This document shows, piece after piece, positions 59,043-64,000 of a DNA stretch of 64,000 nt. A model generated the notes under the pieces. That model did no database searches. It had not been told where the DNA came from and was given only the letters and a program-made list of their open reading frames with translations. The stretch is from assembly GCA_965206975.1 (NCBI GenBank), contig OZ242253.1:3100001-3164000 (forward strand), written 5' to 3'. The stretch comes from JAAXGI01 sp965206975. Its GTDB lineage: Bacteria; Gemmatimonadota; Gemmatimonadetes; Longimicrobiales; Gaopeijiaceae. Each line of letters begins with the position of its first letter. The stretch's first letter is position 1. Made by a program: the position numbers and the translations under genes.

Positions 59043-59303
59043 ATGCCGAACATCACGAGTGCGAAGAAACGGATGGAACTCTCCCGCAAGTGGGCGCTCA
59101 GGAATCGGGCGGCGCGCGCGCGGATCCGTACAGCCACGAAGAGAGTTCGCCAGGAAGCCGATGCGGAAACGGCCCGCTCCCACCTGTCGGAGGCCATCTC
59201 GCTTCTTGACCGCGCCGCGCGAAGGAGACTCATCCACCCGAAACGCGCCGCGCGCGTAAAGAGCCAGCTGCAGGCCCACGTCAACCGCGTGGAGACAAGC
59301 TAG
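59043..59303 (+). CDS. rpsT: 30S ribosomal protein S20
   Basis: 86 residues, normal length. PNITSAKKRMELSRKWALRNRAARARIRT and the lysine/arginine-rich pattern IHPKRAARVKSQL are diagnostic of S20, a helical protein binding 16S rRNA. ATG 59043 follows GAGGAG. Stop is nine bases from the convergent pyrC stop. Confidence 0.96.
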   Translation: MPNITSAKKRMELSRKWALRNRAARARIRTATKRVRQEADAETARSHLSEAISLLDRAARRRLIHPKRAARVKSQLQAHVNRVETS

Positions 59304-59312
59304 ACCCGCGTC

Positions 59313-60605
59313 CTACTCACCCGCCTCGTGGACCACCCTCCCGTCCACGAGCGTCAGCTCCGCCCTTCCCGTCAGGACCATCCCTTCGAAGGGTGTATTC
59401 CGACTCCGGGAATGGAATCGCGCGGAGTCCACACGCCACTGGATCGACGGATCGATGAGGGTCACGTCTGCGACGGCGCCCTCCTTGAGCGTCCCCCCTC
59501 CGAGCCGGAACGCGCGCGCCGGTTGAACGCTCATCCTCTCGACGAGCGTTGCCAGATCCATCTTCCCGCTCCCGACGAAGTGCGTCAGCATGAGCCCGAG
59601 GGCGGTCTCGAGCCCCACGACCCCGAAGGGCGCGTCGTCGAAGGCCTGCTCCTTCTCGTCGTAGTGGTGCGGGGCGTGATCCGTAGCCAGGGTGTCGAGC
59701 GTGCCGTCGATGAATCCTTCCTCGACCGCGATGCGGTCCGATTCCGTACGAAGGGGGGGATTCATCTTCGCCTCCGTTCGGTACCCGTCGACCGCGCCGT
59801 CCGTCAGGAGGAGGTGATGCGGCGTCGCCTCCGCCGTGACTCGAACCCCCCGCTTCCTCGCTTGGCGAATCATGCCTACGCCAAGACGGGTGGAGACGTG
59901 TTGGAGATGGATGTGACCGCCCGTCAGCTCCGCCACGAGGAGGTCCCGGGCGATGTGAATGTCCTCCGACGCATTCGGCTTCCCGGATAGCCCGAGGCGG
60001 GCCGAGACGGACCCCTCGTTCATCGCGCCGCGGCGCGAGAGCCCGAGATCCTCGGCGTGGTCCGCCACCGGAACGCCGAATGCCTGCGTGTACTCGAGCG
60101 CCATCCGCATGAGGCCCGAGTCCATGATGGGGTTCCCGTCGTCGGTAATCGCCACGGCCCCGGCCCCGACGAGTTCGCCGATCTCCGTGAGCCGCTCGCC
60201 CTTCTGGCCGACCGATAGCGCGCCCACGGGATAGACCCGGGCGAGTCCCGCGGCCCGGCCCGCCGCGGCGACGAAACCGACCATCGCGGGAGAATCGATG
60301 ACCGGATCGGTGTTCGGCATCGCACAGACGGAGGTGAACCCCCCCGCGGCCGCAGCCCTCGCACCCGTCTCGATCGTCTCCTTGTGCTCCCCGCCCGGCT
60401 CCCTCAGGTGAACGTGTACGTCGATGAGCCCTGGTACGAGGACCCGTCCTTCGCACCCCGTGACCTCGGCCTCCTCCGGGGCGTCGAGGTCAGCGCCGAT
60501 CGCCGCCACCTTCCCGTCCGCGATGAGGAGGTCGAGCACGTCGTCGAGTCCCTGCGTCGGATCCACGATCCGGCCCCGGCGAAAGAGGCGGGGGCGGGGA
60601 CTCAT
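59313..60605 (-). CDS. pyrC: dihydroorotase
   Basis: 430 residues, long (type I) dihydroorotase. Metal motif IDVHVHLREPG at about 60-70, VAITDDGNPIMDSGL, HHLLLTD and the catalytic Asp in LATDHAPHHYDEKE. Closes carbamoyl-aspartate to dihydroorotate in pyrimidine synthesis. ATG 60605 overlaps the pyrB stop (ATGA). The third gene of pyrR-pyrB-pyrC. Confidence 0.95.
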   Translation of the reverse strand: MSPRPRLFRRGRIVDPTQGLDDVLDLLIADGKVAAIGADLDAPEEAEVTGCEGRVLVPGLIDVHVHLREPGGEHKETIETGARAAAAGGFTSVCAMPNTDPVIDSPAMVGFVAAAGRAAGLARVYPVGALSVGQKGERLTEIGELVGAGAVAITDDGNPIMDSGLMRMALEYTQAFGVPVADHAEDLGLSRRGAMNEGSVSARLGLSGKPNASEDIHIARDLLVAELTGGHIHLQHVSTRLGVGMIRQARKRGVRVTAEATPHHLLLTDGAVDGYRTEAKMNPPLRTESDRIAVEEGFIDGTLDTLATDHAPHHYDEKEQAFDDAPFGVVGLETALGLMLTHFVGSGKMDLATLVERMSVQPARAFRLGGGTLKEGAVADVTLIDPSIQWRVDSARFHSRSRNTPFEGMVLTGRAELTLVDGRVVHEAGE

Positions 60606-61573
60606 GCGACCCTTCCCCTCTTCGCCGCCGCCTCCGCTCCGGGCTTGCCGCCCGCGAGGAGGTAGAGGACCGCCATGCGGACGGCGACCCCGTTCGTCAC
60701 CTGCCCGAGGATCACGGAGTGGGGACTGTCGGCCACGTCCGAGTCGATCTCGACGCCCCGGTTCATCGGCCCGGGGTGGAGGACGAGGAGCTCCTTCGCC
60801 GCGAGCGCGAGCCGGCGGGACGAGATCCCGTAGAAGCGGTTGTATTCCCGGAGCGAGGGCACGAAACCGGCAGTCATCCTTTCGAGCTGGAGACGAAGCA
60901 CGTTCAAGACGTCCGCCCACTCGATCGCTTCCTCGACCCGCCGGAAGACCCGGACGCCGAGGGCGTCGATCCCCGAGGGGAGGAGCGTCATGGGGCCGCA
61001 CACCGCGACCTCCGCACCGAGCTTGAGGAGGCCAAAGATGTTGGATCGCGCCACCCTCGAGTGCAGGATGTCGCCGACGATGCAGACCTTGAGGCCATCG
61101 ATCCACCCGAGGTGATCCCGGATCGTCAGGATATCGAGAAGACCCTGCGTCGGGTGCTCGTGCGAGCCGTCGCCGGCGTTTATGACATTTGAGGGGATGC
61201 GCTCCGCGAGGAACCGCGCCGCGCCGGAGGAACCGTGTCGGATCACGACCATGTCGATCCGCATCGCCTCGAGGTTCCGGGCCGTGTCGACGAGCGTCTC
61301 CCCCTTGACGACGGAAGAGCCCTCGGCCGTGACGTTTACCGTGTCGGCGCTCAGTCGCTTCTCGGCAAATTCGAAGGAGATGCGCGTCCGGGTGGAGGGC
61401 TCCAGGAAGAGATTCACGATGGTCTTCCCGCGGAGGACCGGCACTTTCTTGATCCTGCGCTCGGAGATCTCCTTGAACGGCTCGGCCGTATCGAGGATCG
61501 ACCGGATCTGCTCGGCCGAGAGGTCCTCGAGACCGACGAGGTCCTTGCCTAGCGACGAGAGCGTACGGTTCAA
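60602..61573 (-). CDS. pyrB: aspartate carbamoyltransferase catalytic subunit
   Basis: 323 residues. Carbamoyl-phosphate motif EPSTRTRISFEFAEKRL (about 56-72), a GDGSHEHPTQGLLDILT block, and HPGPMNRGVEI near 270. Makes carbamoyl-aspartate. No regulatory pyrI is seen next to it. Overlaps pyrR upstream and pyrC downstream by 4 bases each; pairing with a type I dihydroorotase suggests a joint complex as in Aquifex. Confidence 0.95.
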   Translation of the reverse strand: MNRTLSSLGKDLVGLEDLSAEQIRSILDTAEPFKEISERRIKKVPVLRGKTIVNLFLEPSTRTRISFEFAEKRLSADTVNVTAEGSSVVKGETLVDTARNLEAMRIDMVVIRHGSSGAARFLAERIPSNVINAGDGSHEHPTQGLLDILTIRDHLGWIDGLKVCIVGDILHSRVARSNIFGLLKLGAEVAVCGPMTLLPSGIDALGVRVFRRVEEAIEWADVLNVLRLQLERMTAGFVPSLREYNRFYGISSRRLALAAKELLVLHPGPMNRGVEIDSDVADSPHSVILGQVTNGVAVRMAVLYLLAGGKPGAEAAAKRGRVA

Positions 61574-62136
61574 CTAAGGCGCCCCGCCGCGTGGGAAACC
61601 CAGACGGCGAGCTGGCCGTCGACCTCGGGGACCCGAACGTCCACCTTCTGGGTCGGAAGCACACTGAGCCGCCGCCCGACGACGTCGGGCTGAATCGGGA
61701 GCTCCCGTTCGTCCCGGTCCATGAGAACGCAGAGAAGGATCCGCGCCGGCCTCCCCCAGTCCATCAACTCGTTCATCGCCGCACGGGCCGTCCGCCCGGT
61801 GAAGAAGACGTCATCCACGATTACGACCGTTCGGTCGTCGATCCCGTCCATGGGTAGCGAGGACTCCCCGATGACCGGGCGGGGCCCGATCCGGGCGAGG
61901 TCGTCCCGGTAGAAGGTGATGTCGATCGCCCCGGTCGGGATGTCCTTCCCCTCCTCGGCCTCGATCAGCGCCTGGATCCGCTCCGAGAGCTCGACGCCGC
62001 GCCGCCGGATCCCGAGGATGACGAGGCTCCCCGTCCCGCCCGCCCGCTCGACGATCTCTTTCGCCATGCGCGCGAGGATGCGCTCGACATCGTTCTCGTC
62101 GAGGAGCGTTACGCTCTGTAGGTCTGGTGTCGACAT
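61570..62136 (-). CDS. pyrR: bifunctional pyr operon regulator / uracil phosphoribosyltransferase
   Basis: 188 residues, PRTase fold with the PRPP-binding motif RTVVIVDDVFFTGRTARAAM (about 101-120) and LVILGIRRRGVELSERI. PyrR binds pyr mRNA when UMP is high and promotes attenuation in Gram-positives; in other phyla it may act on translation or only as enzyme. First gene of the pyr operon; no clear PyrR-binding hairpin was identified in the roughly 220 bases upstream. Confidence 0.93.
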   Translation of the reverse strand: MSTPDLQSVTLLDENDVERILARMAKEIVERAGGTGSLVILGIRRRGVELSERIQALIEAEEGKDIPTGAIDITFYRDDLARIGPRPVIGESSLPMDGIDDRTVVIVDDVFFTGRTARAAMNELMDWGRPARILLCVLMDRDERELPIQPDVVGRRLSVLPTQKVDVRVPEVDGQLAVWVSHAAGRLS

Positions 62137-62354
62137 GAATATCCGGGGCCGCGGGTGAGAAGGCGGCGAAAGCTAGAACGGGCGTCGAACGGGTGTCAAC
62201 GGAACACCCGCTCCCCCCTGCCCCGCTCCCTTGACATCGCTCCCGCACAGGCGGCCTAATGTCTCCCGGACGCTGGCGCGCGATGCGCCGCCGTCCTGGC
62301 CGCGGGCGCCTCGGAGGCGAGCCCGCGCGCCGCGGCCCCGAAGGCACCCTGCTT

Positions 62355-64000
62355 ATGCGACATCCGCCTGGAAGAAGGCTCACCCGGTCGGCAGCGGTCG
62401 TCCTCTCGATCGCCCTCGGCGGCGCTCCATTCGTCGCGGCCCAGCGGTGCCTCGCGCAGGGAATCGAGGATCTCCCGAGCGTGATCGTCGGGGGGGCGCC
62501 CTTCGAGGCGACCGTCGCCGGTCCCGTGGGAGCCTCGACCCTCTACCGCGTTGAGAGCGCAGGGGGGCGGATCCTTGCGCGGGGAGAGCTCGAGGCCGGG
62601 GGGCGGGACACGCTCTCGGCGCTCCAGATCGACCGCCGAAGCGAACTCCCCCTCCGCGCCGTCTTCGAGGAGGAAGTCCTGGAGGCGAGTGCCTCCTTCG
62701 TTCCCGGGTGGTACTCGCTCCTCCCGCCGCTCCTCGCAATCGGGCTCGCCCTCGTCTTCCGCGAGGTCCTGATCTCCCTCTTCGCGGGCGTCTGGCTCGG
62801 AGCGCTCGCGATCACCGGGTTCAATCCGGTGACGGCGGTCTGGCGGGTCGTCGATACCTTCGCCGTACCCGCGATCGGGGACACGGGCGGCCAGACGCAG
62901 ATCGTCGTCTTCTCCCTCCTCCTCGGCGGGATGGTGGGGATCGTGACCCGGAATGGCGGAACCCGCGGGGTTGTACAGGCCGTGGTCCAGTGGGCGACGG
63001 ACAGCCGGCGCGGAAAGCTCGTGACGTGGGCCGCGGGGCTCCTGGTGTTCTTCGACGACTACGCGAATACGCTGATCGTGGGGAACACGATGCGCCCCGT
63101 CACGGACCGCCTCAGGATCTCGAGGGAGAAGCTCGCCTACCTCGTGGACGCCACCGCAGCCCCGGTGGCCGCGATCGTCCCGGTCTCGACGTGGGTCGGC
63201 TACGAGATCTCCCTCATCGGGGACGGGCTCAGGATCGCCGCGGAGCAGCCGGGGACCACGCCGGAGCTCGCGGCCTCCCTCGCCGCCGCCTCGCCCCTCA
63301 CAGTGTTCATCGAGACGATCCCGTACCGCTTCTATCCGCTCCTCGCGCTCTATCTCGTCTTCCTCACCTCGTGGATGAACCGCGACTACGGCCCGATGGC
63401 GAAGGCCGAGGCGCGCGCGGCCTCCGGCGGCGGACTCCACCGCCCCGGGGCGCTCCTCGCCACGGACACCTCGGGGGTGGCGCTCGAGCCGCCGCCCGGC
63501 ACGCCGGAGCGGTGGTGGAACGCCGCCCTCCCCGTCCTCACCGTCGTCGGGATCACCCTGATCGGCCTCTACGTGACGGGGAGAGCGGCTGCGGGTCCCG
63601 GTTCATCGCTCATTGCGGTCTTCGGCGAGGCGGACCCCTTCGCAACGCTCATGTGGGGCTCGCTCGCCGGCTGCATCGTCGCCTCCGGCCTCTCCGTCGG
63701 TCAGGGCGCCCTCTCGCTCAGGGACACGATGGAGGCGCTCCTGGCGGGGATGCGCTCGATGCTCGTCGCCGTGGTCATCCTCGTCCTCGCGTGGTCGCTT
63801 GGATCCGTCACGGAGCTCCTTCAGACGGCGCACTACCTCGCGGGGGTGCTGAGCGAGGCGCTCCCCCTGGGTCTCCTTCCGGCGCTCGTCTTCCTCACCG
63901 CCGCCGCGATCTCCTTCGCGACGGGGACCTCGTGGGGGACGATGGCGATCCTCTTCCCGATCGTGATCCCGCTCTCCGTGAGCCTCGGCGGGGGCGCGGA
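62355..64000 (+). CDS. NhaC-family Na+/H+ antiporter (3' end beyond window)
   Basis: ATG 62355, open to the right edge (548 codons visible). Unusual N-terminus: signal-like helix (AAVVLSIALGGAPFVAAQ) and about 90 exported residues rich in beta strands. The membrane domain begins after that (YSLLPPLLAIGLALVFREVLISLF). Family blocks: GGMVGIVTRNGG, LLVFFDDYANTLIVGNTMRPVTDR, STWVGYEISLI and ISFATGTSWGTMAILFP. The FDDYAN block carries the acidic residues for cation exchange in this family. Divergent from pyrR across about 220 bases with no other gene. Confidence 0.9.
   Translation, partial: MRHPPGRRLTRSAAVVLSIALGGAPFVAAQRCLAQGIEDLPSVIVGGAPFEATVAGPVGASTLYRVESAGGRILARGELEAGGRDTLSALQIDRRSELPLRAVFEEEVLEASASFVPGWYSLLPPLLAIGLALVFREVLISLFAGVWLGALAITGFNPVTAVWRVVDTFAVPAIGDTGGQTQIVVFSLLLGGMVGIVTRNGGTRGVVQAVVQWATDSRRGKLVTWAAGLLVFFDDYANTLIVGNTMRPVTDRLRISREKLAYLVDATAAPVAAIVPVSTWVGYEISLIGDGLRIAAEQPGTTPELAASLAAASPLTVFIETIPYRFYPLLALYLVFLTSWMNRDYGPMAKAEARAASGGGLHRPGALLATDTSGVALEPPPGTPERWWNAALPVLTVVGITLIGLYVTGRAAAGPGSSLIAVFGEADPFATLMWGSLAGCIVASGLSVGQGALSLRDTMEALLAGMRSMLVAVVILVLAWSLGSVTELLQTAHYLAGVLSEALPLGLLPALVFLTAAAISFATGTSWGTMAILFPIVIPLSVSLGGGA

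Noticed and set aside
61570..62354. PyrR-binding attenuator before pyrR
   Set aside because: No terminator/anti-terminator pair or conserved PyrR hairpin could be found in the upstream region by eye.

Overview
The window is about 64 kb of high-GC (roughly two-thirds G+C by eye) bacterial chromosome. The organism looks like an environmental, respiring Gram-negative. Supporting features are Tat-exported molybdenum enzymes, a TolC/adaptor/RND tripartite pump, a DUF5916-type outer-membrane barrel ending in YRF, many lipoproteins, multihaem cytochrome c and a secreted S9 peptidase. The gene style and content are most like Gemmatimonadota; that is an inference from content, not from a marker-gene tree. 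No rRNA and no CRISPR array were seen; one tRNA is present.

Region 1 (1-13.9 kb) is a molybdenum-hydroxylase island. Two tandem copies (468-4680 and 4928-9110) of a three-gene xanthine-dehydrogenase-family module lie on the minus strand: Tat-exported [2Fe-2S] subunit, Mo-binding large subunit, FAD subunit. The [2Fe-2S] and FAD genes are almost identical between copies, while the large subunits are mosaics of identical and diverged blocks. Each copy has its own perfect -35 box (TTGACA) in unrelated upstream DNA, and a hairpin terminator separates them. Copy A continues into a cytochrome-b-like membrane gene cut by the window edge. Beside them lie moaD-moaE and a divergent operon moaA-xdhC-xdhC-(moeA-like)-mocA whose genes overlap by 4 bases. 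This is the set expected for making and inserting the Mo-cofactor of this enzyme family.

Region 2 (14-30 kb) is accessory. It holds lipoproteins, a glutaminyl cyclase, an FkbM methyltransferase with a G9 tract, a glycosyltransferase, a matrixin-like protease with an inserted coiled coil, a tandemly duplicated small membrane protein, VOC and DinB proteins and an S9 peptidase. It also holds a three-gene secreted redox cluster: an octahaem cytochrome c, a cytochrome c fused to a type-II copper monooxygenase-like domain, and an unknown exported protein. Two copies of one 47-48 bp IS end bound this part at 20.4 and 30.1 kb; only the second still has (broken) transposase sequence.

Region 3 (30-46 kb) carries a tetR-tolC-adaptor-RND-DUF5916 efflux/outer-membrane cluster with a palindrome at the tetR start. 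It also carries a HEAT-repeat/cyclophilin fusion lipoprotein, a YheT-type hydrolase, an AI-2E-family exporter, a stand-alone GGQ release-factor-like protein and a rhomboid protease.

Region 4 (46.5-51.7 kb) is a thr operon with a fused aspartokinase/homoserine dehydrogenase, thrB and thrC. A strong promoter, a threonine-rich leader ORF and a terminator precede it, which fits threonine-controlled attenuation. Region 5 (51.7-55 kb) has a PIN-domain remnant, an RsbW/STAS partner-switch pair, an IS1182-type element with 21-bp inverted ends and a frameshifted transposase, and an IS3-family remnant touching the 3' end of a CAT-anticodon tRNA. Region 6 (55-64 kb) is housekeeping: a site-2 protease, a small frame-disrupted gene, scpA-scpB-rluB, rpsT, pyrR-pyrB-pyrC, and a partial NhaC-type antiporter at the right edge.
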